From Oscheius dolichura (lineage: Eukaryota; Nematoda; Chromadorea; Rhabditida; Rhabditidae): a stretch of DNA of 64,000 nucleotides. The notes below the pieces were generated by a model. It was not told where the DNA came from. It ran no database searches and saw only the letters and a program-made list of their open reading frames with translations. Made by a program: the position numbers and the translations under genes. The stretch lies in the NCBI GenBank assembly GCA_932521035.1, contig OW051493.1, positions 10,376,001 to 10,440,000 of the forward strand. Direction: 5' to 3'. Positions 24,468 to 35,612 of the stretch are shown here, piece by piece (position 1 is the stretch's first letter; each line of letters begins with the position of its first letter).

Positions 24468-25813
24468 GGCACTCGGAGGGGGGAGTTCAGGTGGGAATGA
24501 CCATGGCTAGCCGGTAAAGAGACAAATCCGCTCGGATGATCCGATCGGGTTGGTCAAACTTTTGGGATTTTTGGCTGAATCGACAAAAAAGAGACGGGGA
24601 GGACGAGAGAAAGGGATGATGCACGTGAATAGGCCGGATACGACAAACAGCGGGAGGCAGCTGTATCAACGGCATAAAAGAAACGCTAGAAACATAATTC
24701 CATGTAGAACAAGGCGCCTGGAACTCATTTCAGTTTATTTTTGACATTCCACAGAGGTAGGGGAAGTCTCTGGCTATTGCGGGTCCAAAAATTGCAGTTT
24801 GAAAAATCCGTGGCTGTAGTTTTGTAGAGAATTTTCTAAAGAGTCTGACATACTGAAAATCTTTGGGAAACGCTCATTAAACCGATTTGTTACAATGATT
24901 TGAAGATGGGCGGCGATCCCCCTTTGAACTGTCGTAATGGTGGTGAAACTTTGGGGGTTTGGGACTGGAAAACCCTCACTTTATATAATTCAGCCACAGT
25001 AATCTTGTTCAGACTTTTCTGGAGATTACGGTGATGCCAAATTTTGGTGAGAAACCATCTTTCACGAGAAATGATGGAGCTTTGAAGGTTGACAGCTGAA
25101 ATTGATGTTCCACTGCCCTATCCTCGCTATAACCGTGTGATGGGCTACGGTGTGGCCTCTGAAGACCTTTAGACCCTAGAAATTTGAAAAACTATTAGCG
25201 AAGAAGGCCAAAAGACCACGAAAACATGCCGATTCGTCTGCAAAAACTGTGTTTTGAAGCTTCTACGGTTGCTCGAAGTTATCTCTCCTCTTTTCGATCA
25301 AGAAGGTCAGCAGCCCCATTATTCGGTCGAACCCCGTGATAAATATTTACTTCTTTCAACTTTTACTTGTCTCGTCGAAACTTTTCACGGATACAGCCTC
25401 ATTTTATCTTTTGTTTTCCTCCAAAAAGGTTTTACAGCGAGAGAGAGAGAGAGAGTTCGATAAGGTGGAAGAGGTCTCGAGACACCGGCGGCCTATCACA
25501 TCACTTTTTTTATTTGCTTTATGGAATAATAAAAGTCAGTATTTTTTCTCGAGGAAAGTACACAATACATCAGGCATAAAATAATATTAATATTAGTAGT
25601 CTGCATGGCGATCAGGGACAGAGACTCAAAATGGGAGACACCGTTGGGTCCGCGCGCCTGCACCCGTACATTCGCGGCATAGGAAAGATTTGAAATAAAA
25701 GGGATACAGTAAGGGTGCCGGCGTGGGGTACCATGACTAATGGACGATGTCAGAATGCACATTAGGGGGCAAGGACCACATATGTACAGCTATATACAGG
25801 GGCTCGGCCGTGG

Positions 25814-28114
25814 CTACAAGGTGAGGGCCCTCGGCTTGACGCCCTCTTCTTCAATCTCCATTGTTGACAGTGACGTCGCCCGGGATCGAGTCTCCTGCAA
25901 AAAGATAGATGCTGACGATATTTCCGATTGTTGACAATGACTGTCTCTTAGTCTTTTCTCTTTCGTTTCTTTAGGGGGGGATTACGGTAGACTAATGACC
26001 AGAATGGGGGGCACGTGAGAGAGATTCGTTTCTTTGAAAATGTTGTGGCTAATAAGATTGATAAGGAACTGTTTCATGGAATCCCCAGACATTTTCAAGA
26101 CTGTACAACTGGACCCTTGGGAAAAGGGAAAGATAACGGGGAGTGTCCCTTCTACGTCAAGAAAAGGAATGGGAACGGGGGGCTGTGCTCACCTCGGGGC
26201 TCTCTACAGACTCCGGAATGACTTCCGGTCCCATGGAGTTGTCGTCATCACTAAAAAAAGATTATTTGGGCAATTTTGGGGTAGAACTTACCGATTTGTT
26301 AGATGGCGGCGGATGTGTTTATCCAACATTGCCGGGGATTTGGAGACGTGTCTACAGTAGGGACACTTTCGAGTACCTGAAACCGAGTCACTAATCTCCA
26401 TCTTGACCTCGTTTAAAAGCGCATTAGGGTACTAAACCCAGGCTACAGTATACCCAGTCGTGGGCGTATTTCTTACCTTGGTCAATGGTCTGCGGAAGGG
26501 GGATACTATGACGGTAGTACTTGTGGAAATGGATGTATCTGGCTTCCCTGGTAGTGAACTGGCAGCCAGGAAGATCACACCTGAAGGAATTGTTCCTTTA
26601 TCCTCCTCAAGGTTTCAAACCTGATTGGAGGATTTCTATGGTAGATTGTGACGTGGTAAGAGACGGAATTATATCTACCGTAGACCTTCCTGCATACGGT
26701 ACACATGTATCCGGCGTCCGTCTTCTCGATGTACTTCTTGTTCCGGCACCAGCCTTCCTTATCCGAGCTGGGGATGATGACATCTCCCATGTTGTCGAAC
26801 GGCTCCTCGGTTTCCATTGAAATTGATTTCCTCATAGAACTGGAACGCCGTCTGCCGCTGGTCTCTTCCATCTCCATCGAGGGAGAGGCCGTAGTAGTCA
26901 TCTGGCTGGCTTGGCTCATCAACTGCAGCAAGGCGATGTTCTGCTGGAGATTGTGGAAGGCCGACAACTGGGCGAGGAAGGGGTTCAATGGGAGGGGGAG
27001 GACGTTGAACAGATTTCCGGGGAGAGGTTCCGGTTTGGGCAGATTCTGTAGCTGCTCCTGAAGACCGGGCATCTTCAACTCCTCGGCGAGTTCCATCATC
27101 TGAAAGTCGTCAATGTTTGGCCATTTTGGAGGGAATAACAGACCTGTTGATTGTTACAAGCTTCAAGATTAAGTTGGCCAGTTGCGGCATAGTTCATTGC
27201 TCGTTGGAGGCAGAGATCCGAATACGGTAGTCGAAGAGGAAGAGACAAGACGCGCTTACTCTGAAAACAATTTTACTTTTTTTGAGGAAGAAATCTTCGT
27301 AGAAAGTGATAAAAAAGAAAGTGAGAGAGACGATTGAGAGTCAATCAATTTCTGGAAAGAGAGATAAGACAGAAAGGACCCGAAGAGAGGAAGGCGCACT
27401 TATATCAGTCGTGGAGTTATCACAAGGGGGCCAGACAGCGGTCACAAGGGGCCGGCTGGAGTTCTTTCAAATGGGCACCCTCCGGAGGCAGCGGAAAGTT
27501 ATCAGAGCATCATTTATCGTAAGTATCACTTGGTTGAACTATAGGAACCGGAAAAGGAAGACGATAAGGTCCTAGTAAGCCCCCTATGTACCACCACAGT
27601 TAGACAGCCGTGTTGCTGTGGCGCGCTGGGTGCAGCCACATTTAGACACTCGAGTGTTAAAGTACAGTAAGAATTGGAGCTGTGGGTGTAGAAATAAGAT
27701 TTTTCAATGAAATATGACGATTTTGGTCAGTTGGACCCTCAGCTATCACCAAATTCCAAAAATGGAACAAAAACAGCCGGAGAAAGAGGACAAATTTGGA
27801 AATAATCATATCAGCCGCTTCTGAAAAGGCTCCAAGAAGGAGGGAATGTGTCCTGCTCTTATCTTTAAAGAAACAAAAGGGAAGAACCGTCCATGACTAC
27901 AATTCTCAAGGAGGGGGGCTACTAGTGACCATATTTTTCACTTTTCAAGAAAGATTAGGAGGGCTACCAACTTCTACAGTATGAATTAGGGTCCTACCTG
28001 GAAATCTTGACTCTCCATGAGTTTATCCAGCAGTCCAGAGCTCTGCCGGACTTGATTTTCATTGACAGGGAGGGGGATCAACGACGGTGGCAGGAGAAAA
28101 CAATCAGCCGACAT
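25814..28114 (-). CDS. C2H2 zinc-finger transcription factor
   Basis: Seven exons (28114-27998, 27260-27144, 27099-26621, 26580-26477, 26376-26292, 26250-26193, 25894-25814) join in phase to 346 residues. The N-terminal half is low-complexity (Leu, Gln and Pro rich). A Ser-Arg patch (GRRRSSSMRKSIS) could be phosphorylated. Three C2H2 fingers follow at residues about 195-300: YMCTVCRKVYGRYNSVSYH, RCDLPGCQFTTREARYIHFH and KCPYCRHVSKSPAMLDKHI. The tail is acidic. I recognise the finger type but not the named orthologue, so no symbol is given. The start is the first ATG after a TTATCAG acceptor; the frame is open seven codons upstream, so an earlier exon is possible. Confidence 0.85.
27594..27658 (+). 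repeat. Hairpin repeat, copy 6 plus a degenerate half copy
   Basis: 27594-27622 is a good copy (CCACAGTTAGACAGCCGTG then TTGCTGTGGC). 27635-27658 is a degenerate left half, GCCACATTTAGACACTC. Both are inside intron 1 of the zinc-finger gene. Confidence 0.8.
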
Positions 28115-30933
28115 AGTTTCGTAGTTCTGGAACTGATAAATTTTGTGGTGAATAAGCTGCCGCTATAAATAGGTGAACAATGTCCAAGAAGGCGTTATTT
28201 TTGGCTGTAATCAGTTAGCGTGGGGAGGAGATGACGAAGCATCAAAGACAGAAAGGTCTCCCCTCTGAAGAGGGGAAAAGGAGAGGAGAGAAACACCGGG
28301 AATACCGAATATATGGACTGACTGATTCATTCCCGGCCGTTATGGGTTTCTCTGTCTATTTCAATGCAAAACAAACAGTCCGGAGGGGAGGAGAAGAGGT
28401 GAACTCCGGAAGAGGGGGCTGTTTCGAGAGCGTTACCGTAACCCGGCTGTCTAATATGAAATGGAGGTCTTCCTCAAGGATTCACTTCCAAGAAAAGGTG
28501 CAGTACTTCCCTTATGAGAGTTCTTGCAAAAGCGGGAAAATTAACCGAATTAAGAAGGTAATGAGATTACTCCGAAATGGGTGGTTCTCCTTTTTTTGAC
28601 GAAAGGAACAGAAATTTGAAGGGGGGCCCAGGAAACGCAGACTATAGGTTCCCTAGGGCTTTCCAAGGGTTCTCCTGGTTCTTGAGGAACCGGAGTTTGG
28701 AATACTGGCTTGGGTTCTGGCTCTTTAGGTCCAAATCTTACTGGCAAAGCATTTTTCACCTTTGTAAGATTCGAAAAAGGGTAAAAGTGGCAGCAAAGAA
28801 CGATGCCCATATTCTAGGCCTTCCTGAGATCAAAAAGTCACTCCCGGCCAGTTTAAAATTTGGATGAGAGGCTTATCCCCTGACTAACAGAAACAGTCAA
28901 CGGAAACAGAGAAAGGACCGCGGCAACCGGAGCTGTCCACTCGTGGAAGAGTAATAGAGCAGTCGAGAGCTCGAGGGTGACTGTCCGCTACTGTCCTCCC
29001 CTCCTGGACTCGTATTGCATAACCTTTCATTGCAAAATAGGTCATAAGACTGCCTTTCTTCCCAATCTTCCAGAAATATGTTTTCCCTCGTGAGCATCTT
29101 GGGAACAAAACTTATTTTTTCTCCAATTGAATAAACAGTTGTTCGTTTCCTCCATATCAGGGGCACCCTGTTAGGAGGAGAAGGGGTAGCCAGTTATCAG
29201 CCGGGTTCTAGACCTAGAGTGCTCTGTTTCCAAAGGGAAAAAGGTCCTGTCCAGAAGTGTAGGGGTCCTTTCTGGTGTTTCCCTCGAGTGCATCTCTGAT
29301 AAGGCCGGCCAGACCCCTACTCAATTGCGGAGGTCTGTAGGTTTGGAATTTTTAGAGACAGACAATGATAACGGAAGGGGGTGACTGGTCAGGGACAATT
29401 TGAAGAATCTAAGGAACTTCCGGGGAGTTTAAAGGGGAGAGCGAAGACTACCTGGAAGAGAGCCCAGGTGGCCGAGTAAGTGCCCTATCAGCTGGCCCCC
29501 CTGACAACAAAATGAACAAACACCGTCTTCAGGTACTCCCACACCCTTGATTTTTTTGAGATAAGTCGAGAAAAACAGTACGAATTGAGTCATATGAGAA
29601 GAAGGAGGAGAAGATCTTGGAAGAGAGGGGCTACGGTGGTCGTCGGCCCACCCACAACCCCTTCGGCGTCTTACCGTAGGCGGAGCTGCCCCCCTTTCCC
29701 CATCCATGGTCATAAAGATGATGCATGAGCTCGTTTCCTGTATTTGCGAGACATTTGGCTCCGGCTACGAGCCGTCTTTTGTTTGAAGTTCCGTTACAGC
29801 TCTGGACGAGGGAGGGGGAGTACGTAAATGGTCGGAAATGGGACGGGGGCTGTGTCTGGCCGGCCAGGGAGGAATCAAACAATGTTTTGACAGGAAAAAA
29901 AAGGAGGAGGATGGAAATTTGGGAAAAATGATCCAATTTCCCTCTCCACCCCGTTAATCTCCCCCCAGGTGACGAAGGCCGACGAGGTGGCGCATCGTAC
30001 TCCGGATTTTAATAACCGAATAAGCGTGGTGGCTATTTCCTTTAAAAGAAAGTAAACCAAAAGATGAAAGATCTTAAAATACGGAGAGAGATAGAGTCGG
30101 AGAGATGTAGTCGAGTGGCCGAGAGGGATAAGCCGCTTTCGTAGAGAATTACTTGGATGACTGTACTATTTTCGAGCGATTTAGGGCAGATGATGTTGGC
30201 TCTTCGGAATAGCTTTTCCAATAGCTAAAAAGAACGCTCAGAGAAAGCACAGATAAGCAGATGATCTTTTTTGTGTGGATCAGAGTGGGTTTATGAGATG
30301 CTAAATGTTATCCTCGAGAGGCCAGAAGGTGAAGGAGTCGCCACAGATGGGGGCCCGTTGCTTTCCACTTACATTCACTTCTTGGAGTTACAGTATACCT
30401 CCTAGAAAGGGGAGCTGTTCCATTTTAAGGGCATCAGTCTCAGGGAAGTGAAAAGCAGTCACAGTCTGGATATAAGGAGTTTTCCTAGTACAGTGTCCCG
30501 ATTAGAAGTAGACGGATGTCTGGAAAGTGGACCAACAAAACAAAATTGAAAACACAGAGGTCCTGATAGTGATATTTCATAATTATTACCCCTATAGCTT
30601 TTTATTTTAATTTGGTATCGTGTCACTGGACTTTAAGGTTCCTCTGCTACCGTATCCCTATTTTTTCCCGATGAAACACTTCTCGCCTCCTCTGTGAGTT
30701 GTCCCCGTGTCCAAGAAACGCTCTTCTGCTCTGTTTGCCTTCGCCAGGTCACTTCTCCTCTTTTGTGGTTATCAACGGGTCAACGAGGTCAGCCGGTCCA
30801 TCAAAAACATTCCCAGAAATATTTATTACTATTAGTTTCTTTTGAATCTCTCTGTAGTTTCTCTAAATAAAAGAATACCCGCTGTCTACACGTATAATAT
30901 GGCGAAGGAGGAATGGGAGAGGGAGAATGGCAG
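28115..30933. other. Spacer with unassigned open segments
   Basis: 2.8 kb between the zinc-finger gene and the 3' end of the CACHD1-like gene. On the minus strand two short open segments are bounded by good splice signals. Bases about 29793-29665 have CCTCGTCCAG before them and GTAAGACG after, with HHLYDHGWGKGGSSAY. Bases about 29553-29452 have ATCAAG before and GTAGTC after, with DGVCSFCCQGGQ. They may be exons of an unknown gene or distal exons of the zinc-finger gene; I could not join them in phase. Nothing else is recognised. Confidence 0.35.
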
Positions 30934-33900
30934 TTAGTAGATGCTACGGGGAACCAGCGGCTCCTCTTGCACCTCGGCCATCGTAATTAGGGAAGTCATT
31001 GGAGGGAGGGAGAGCTCGAGTCGGCGGGCTGGCTTTGAAGCTACGGAGGACAGATGATCCGTTAGGGTAGTACTAAAAATTGTCATTTCTCTTAACAGAC
31101 AGGATCATCTCCAGCTCGCCACAACAACACAGCTGTCTAACTGTGGCGGCCAAATAAATCTATTGTATTGGTCAAGGAAGCCAGAAAGATACCTGACGGC
31201 GCTGGTAGTATCGTCATTTCGTTCGGTCATCGTCGAATAGCCGTGATCACTTTGTGGCGGCGGCGGAACCTGGAGGACTTCTTTCTCAAAGAACGTCAAC
31301 TGGACGGGAAGTATTGGCTGAGAAGCTCTTTCTGTAAAATTGACCCATTGCAGACGGATTTCAATAGAGGAAACCTTCTTTGAATACGGTAGGGTCGCAT
31401 TCTATCTCCGCCGAGGGTCCGAAAAGCGGCGCCGAGTCCACAGAATGATTACAGTTGGAGATCATCAACCGTCGGACCTGAAACTCCTCCCTTCAGGGGT
31501 CCATCAATAATTCCTACATAATTTCGATAGCACCATGCTGCTCCAATGAGAATAATTAGAGAAAGAAGGACTCCAGCTATCAGGGGGCCAATGGGCATGG
31601 GTGTCAGCCACTTGGCCTGTTGGATGGTTTCGCTGCTCTTGATTGGACTTCTTCCCGCCATACCACCGTAACACTGAGAAGTCGGTCGACATTGTGGATG
31701 GGCCAGGGGCTGCATCGTTGGGGAGAACTGGCACCAGGAGCAGCCGGCAGATGAGATGCAGCCGTCTTGGTGGAGTTGGGTGGAGCATCTACTGAAAAAT
31801 GGTGATCCTCTGATTTACAAAACTAGAAAAACTTACTCAGCCCTGCTGCAGGCCGCCACATCCTTGATCCCACTGGTCACAGTCATCTGGTCGCTGCTCG
31901 CAGTGACAGGACAGAATGGCAGCTGCCGATCCACACATCCCGGACAGGTACAGGGGCATTCACACTCGAGGGAGTCAAACTTCCCACAGAAGAGACACCT
32001 CCCGTCGTGGACAGAACACGGACAGAATACAGTAACCGGCGTCCGGATACAGGTGGTGTTCACCATGGCCAGGAGGAATTGGCTCCCCGGGACGACGAGA
32101 ACTTCCGAAGCAACTGATCCACCACGCCGGGCATCGCCACAAGGAGTCTAAAAATAGAGATTTTACTTTCAAGAGAGTGGGATTACTGTATGGACGCGGG
32201 TGTAGTCCATATCCCATTCGAATTGTCTCTTGGTGATTGTTCCATACTGGCAGAGTGTCTTCTTTACGAACTTCTGGTTGGCGGTCATATCGCTAGTCAG
32301 AAGGGGTTCCAAATGGGAGACGTGGAATCTCTCCACTACATCCGAAGTGGGATAGACTGAAAGAGGCGGTTTATGGTTCTTTTAATACTGTACCCTTGTC
32401 ACTAAAGACGACTTTCCCCTGCTTGGAGAATAGCAGACACTGGCGGCTTTCACTACAAGAGGTAATGGAGTCCTTCAACAGTTTTCCGAGGAAAGAGGAG
32501 GTGATCTCTATTCCCAAAACGGCGAAGACCTAAAACATTAGTTATGCATTGGAATAGAATAGTCAGTAACCTCTTTTTTATGTTCCAAAGCAAAAGAAAT
32601 GGTGACAATATCTCCCAGACTGGGATCTTGCCTCGGCCCGGTGATGACTACAGTACCCGGCTTGCTCACAGCCTCCTTGTACCATTCCTGCCGCTTTGGG
32701 TCAAATTTCTTCGTCATTTCCGCGGCCGGATAAACTACCAGGACTCCTTCCGTTGTGGCTATGAACTTCTGCAGGACGATGTTTTCTAAAATCTCTATTT
32801 TCTCGAAAGGGAGGAGGAAAACGTACCATCCATTTTATTAAAAGTTGCCCAATGGTCTGCCAACTGGTTCAAGATTTCCACCTGCTCTCGGGTGCCTTTC
32901 TTCAATCCTCTAGAGGAAATTACTCCCAGGGTGTCGGTCAAATAGAGCCAGTATTCAGTAACAGGACGAGAGGTCAAATACGGAGGGAAGTAGAGCGACG
33001 CTGTGCCGGGGATGATCTCCCTTCCGTGCTGGATGCATCTCATCAGGGAGTCCTATAGATAATTCTCCTTATTTAATCGTTGGGTACCGCACCTTGACAC
33101 TTTCGTGTGGGAGGAGGTGTTTCAGATGTCTGGCAGGACTGCCTCTCGTCGCCGCAGGGTAACTCCTCGTCCTGGGGAAAGGCAGCTCGCTGCTAACGAT
33201 CAAAATGAAGGGAATCTTCTTTAACTAGAAAAGCCACCGATTTTAATTGCCATAGACGAAGAAATAAGGGTCTCGCAGCGATTTGTTGAAAAAAGACGAA
33301 CCTTGGCCCAGGTGTAGTAAATGGTCTTGTTCTCCCTGACCATAACTTCCAAGTCACCTCCACTACCTTCCCAAGAGGTTTCCAACCATTTGGAAGAAGG
33401 ATACCAGTTGTCGACAACAGAGAGGGGAACATCCTCCCACCCAGCGGATGACGCCACAATAAGGCCTTCCTCCGTGACGAGGTGGACTTGAACCCCGGGT
33501 AGGTTTAGAGAAGAATTGTGGAAGGTGCTGGACAGGAGGGAGGGCAACGGCACCTCGATACCGACTACGTAGTCCGATGCATTTTGGAAGAAGTATTTCG
33601 TTAGCTGGAAAGAGTTTTTTGAAAAGGAAGTGAGAGGAAACGGACCACTATGGTTCGTGAAGAGGAGGTGGGTAGGGAGACGACGACATCCTCCGTTGGG
33701 GTGGCTTCCATCCAGTCTAGAAGCTCTTGGACGTCGTACATATCCAACAGGAGGTTCTTTTCCATCGTCAGAGACTGAAATCTTTAGTTTTTTGAGGTCA
33801 AATTCTCAATGTCCCGTCTGCTTTCCATCGGTTAGGATCATCTCCCCATGGGATCCTATTTTAGGTACTGTAGTCACTTACCAATCCTTCTACGTAGTTC

Positions 33901-35612
33901 TTATCATCCGACGAATTATTCCTCTTGGCCAAGTTTTCCATAAATTGGCTGGACCAAACTGAAGTAGATCGCCGGTCTACAATGGCCAGAATAACTGATC
34001 CAAAGCCTTTTTCATACCTTCAACGAGGAGAAGAGTATTGATCCGAATCGGGTTTATTGACAGGGTGACAGCATCCGACACCCGCCGTACAGAAGCGGCG
34101 GCGTCTTCCAAATTCTCCAGCACACCTCGGCTAACATACTGAAACAGGCACTTGTTGCTTGCCTTTTCAAATGTTTTCCCCTCTGCTTATACGATCATTG
34201 CGGCGATTACATGTTTACGAGCATAAAGTCCGTTTGGCCGGTCGCGATATGTTTAACGGGCTGTTATCAGGCGAGAGGGGGTTGATTCATTCGGGGTGAC
34301 ACTCACCGTGAGGATAGTATTCCCCTGATGGGAGTCGGTCTCGTTGAGGAGAGTGACCAGCTTCGAGAGGACGAGACCATGCTTCGTTGGCTGGGAGATG
34401 GTCGGCGGTCTGAAACAGGGACTCTCCTCCGGGTTACTGTATATAACCCACTCTAGATTATGGATAGCCTGTTTGATCTCATCCAAACTCTGTCTCCCAA
34501 TCTTCAAGAGCTCATTCCCATCGCAACTCAGCGGCTGAACCGCGGGGCCAGAAGTCAACCAAACTGAAAAATGATCCCGGAAAGAGACCACTTCAAGTAA
34601 TTGGTTTGCCACCAGCCGCACTGTGTCTACTTGTTCTTGAGTGGTAAGCGAACCTGAACATTTTAGCAATTAGAAACGGGGGAGTATGGGGGTAAACATA
34701 CCGGTATCCAAAAGAAGGACAACGTTCTTTTTGAATGGGAGCAGGGTAGAGACAACGGGGCCGGAGTGGATCCGAGGAGGGAGGAATTCAGCCGGAAACT
34801 CGAACAACACATCGTCGGAGAGGACAAACTGCCGGTGGATCAGGGGGTGGAGGAGAGGGTCTAGTTCTGGAAAATATGCATTTTAAAACTTCTTTAAAAG
34901 GGATCTTTTTATTCCTCAATCCTCTGAACCCCTTGGGATGTAGCCACAGTTAGACAGCTGTGTTGCTGTGGTTGTTCGGCCGTGGTCACTTCATTCCCAG
35001 GCTAAACTCCTTGCATTCGTGTCAAGACCAGGGGGTCTAATAATTCTCCCTATCAAGCCTAACGGAAACCTTTAAACCGGTAGCGCGTCGTTGACCACAG
35101 TGATTGATACAAAAAGTGTGACTTACTGTATTTTGGCGGAGTGCCAGTATCGCTGACCCGGATGGCGCAGGGCTGTGTGGGAGAGAGCCGCACCAACTCG
35201 TGGATACTATGACAAGAGACATAGGACCCAGTCATTGGGGAGACCAGCTCGGGCAGAACGTTTTCCAGCTCCCTGATACGGTGGTCGATCTTGGCCGAAA
35301 GTTGCAGGACCACTTCTAAGTTGAGGCTGGTTGCATCCCATTTGATCTTCCCGAGGTGATCCTGAAATTTTTGGTGTCTACAAGTTTTAATCCTTTTTAC
35401 CCGGAGAACATTCAATTGGAGACGGGATTCCAGCCATTTTCGAAGATGTTTTCCAAAAGAATCGGCGTTTAAATGGGCACCAATGGAGAAGTAGTCCTCA
35501 TTTGGGGAGTCTGAACAATTATTCCGGGAATTGGACTCCTCTTACCGTGAATAGCCGAATAGGCGGGGAAGATAACCAGTAAAAGTATCTGGATCAAGAA
35601 GAGGGACCGCAT
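30934..35612 (-). CDS. Voltage-gated calcium channel alpha2delta-like protein, CACHD1 type
   Basis: A large type I membrane protein with signal peptide (MRSLFLIQILLLVIFPAYS), a VWA-N segment, a VWA domain, dCache domains (KRQEWYKEAVSKPGTVVITG; NLPGVQVHLVTEEGLIVASS), a Cys-rich module (CPCTCPGC, GCSWCQ) and a C-terminal membrane helix PLIAGVLLSLIILIGAAW at about 31550-31610. This order is that of alpha2delta subunits. The VWA metal site is degenerate: LLLDTGSLT instead of DxSxS. After the helix, three more exon pieces encode about 100 cytoplasmic residues ending PLVPRSIY. Classical alpha2delta subunits have almost no tail, so CACHD1 (and worm TAG-180) is the closer model. Introns at 31080-31189 and about 34870-35125 each carry a hairpin repeat. 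The C-terminal junctions (31471 donor GTCCGA) are inferred from phase. Confidence 0.85.
31118..31147 (-). repeat. Hairpin repeat, copy 7 (CACHD1-like, last intron)
   Basis: Reverse-orientation consensus copy with GCCACAACAACACAGC then TGTCTAACTGTGGC, inside the last intron of the CACHD1-like gene. Confidence 0.85.
34943..34971 (+). repeat. Hairpin repeat, copy 8 (CACHD1-like intron)
   Basis: A consensus copy lacking only the last C: GCCACAGTTAGACAGC then TGTGTTGCTGTGG. It sits in an early intron in the orientation opposite to the gene. Confidence 0.88.

Larger units (their letters stand above)
22291..25813. other. Spacer upstream of rab-3, repeat-rich
   Basis: 3.5 kb between rab-3 and the zinc-finger gene, without a supported gene. 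It holds a GA/GT-poor promoter-like stretch near 22.3-22.8 kb, a tandem repeat (23684-23809), two hairpin repeats (23970-24037), a possible alternative rab-3 exon (24432-24467) and, at about 24780-25120, non-coding sequence related to a second copy at 62140-62245. A GAGAGA run sits at 25439-25455. Given the neuronal nature of rab-3, this probably contains its enhancers. Confidence 0.5.

Noticed and set aside
30105..30175. Second tRNA-Ser/Leu-like start (TAGTCGAGTGGCCGAGAG)
   Set aside because: Only the D-arm-like part is present. There is no anticodon stem or T-arm, so it is not a tRNA gene.
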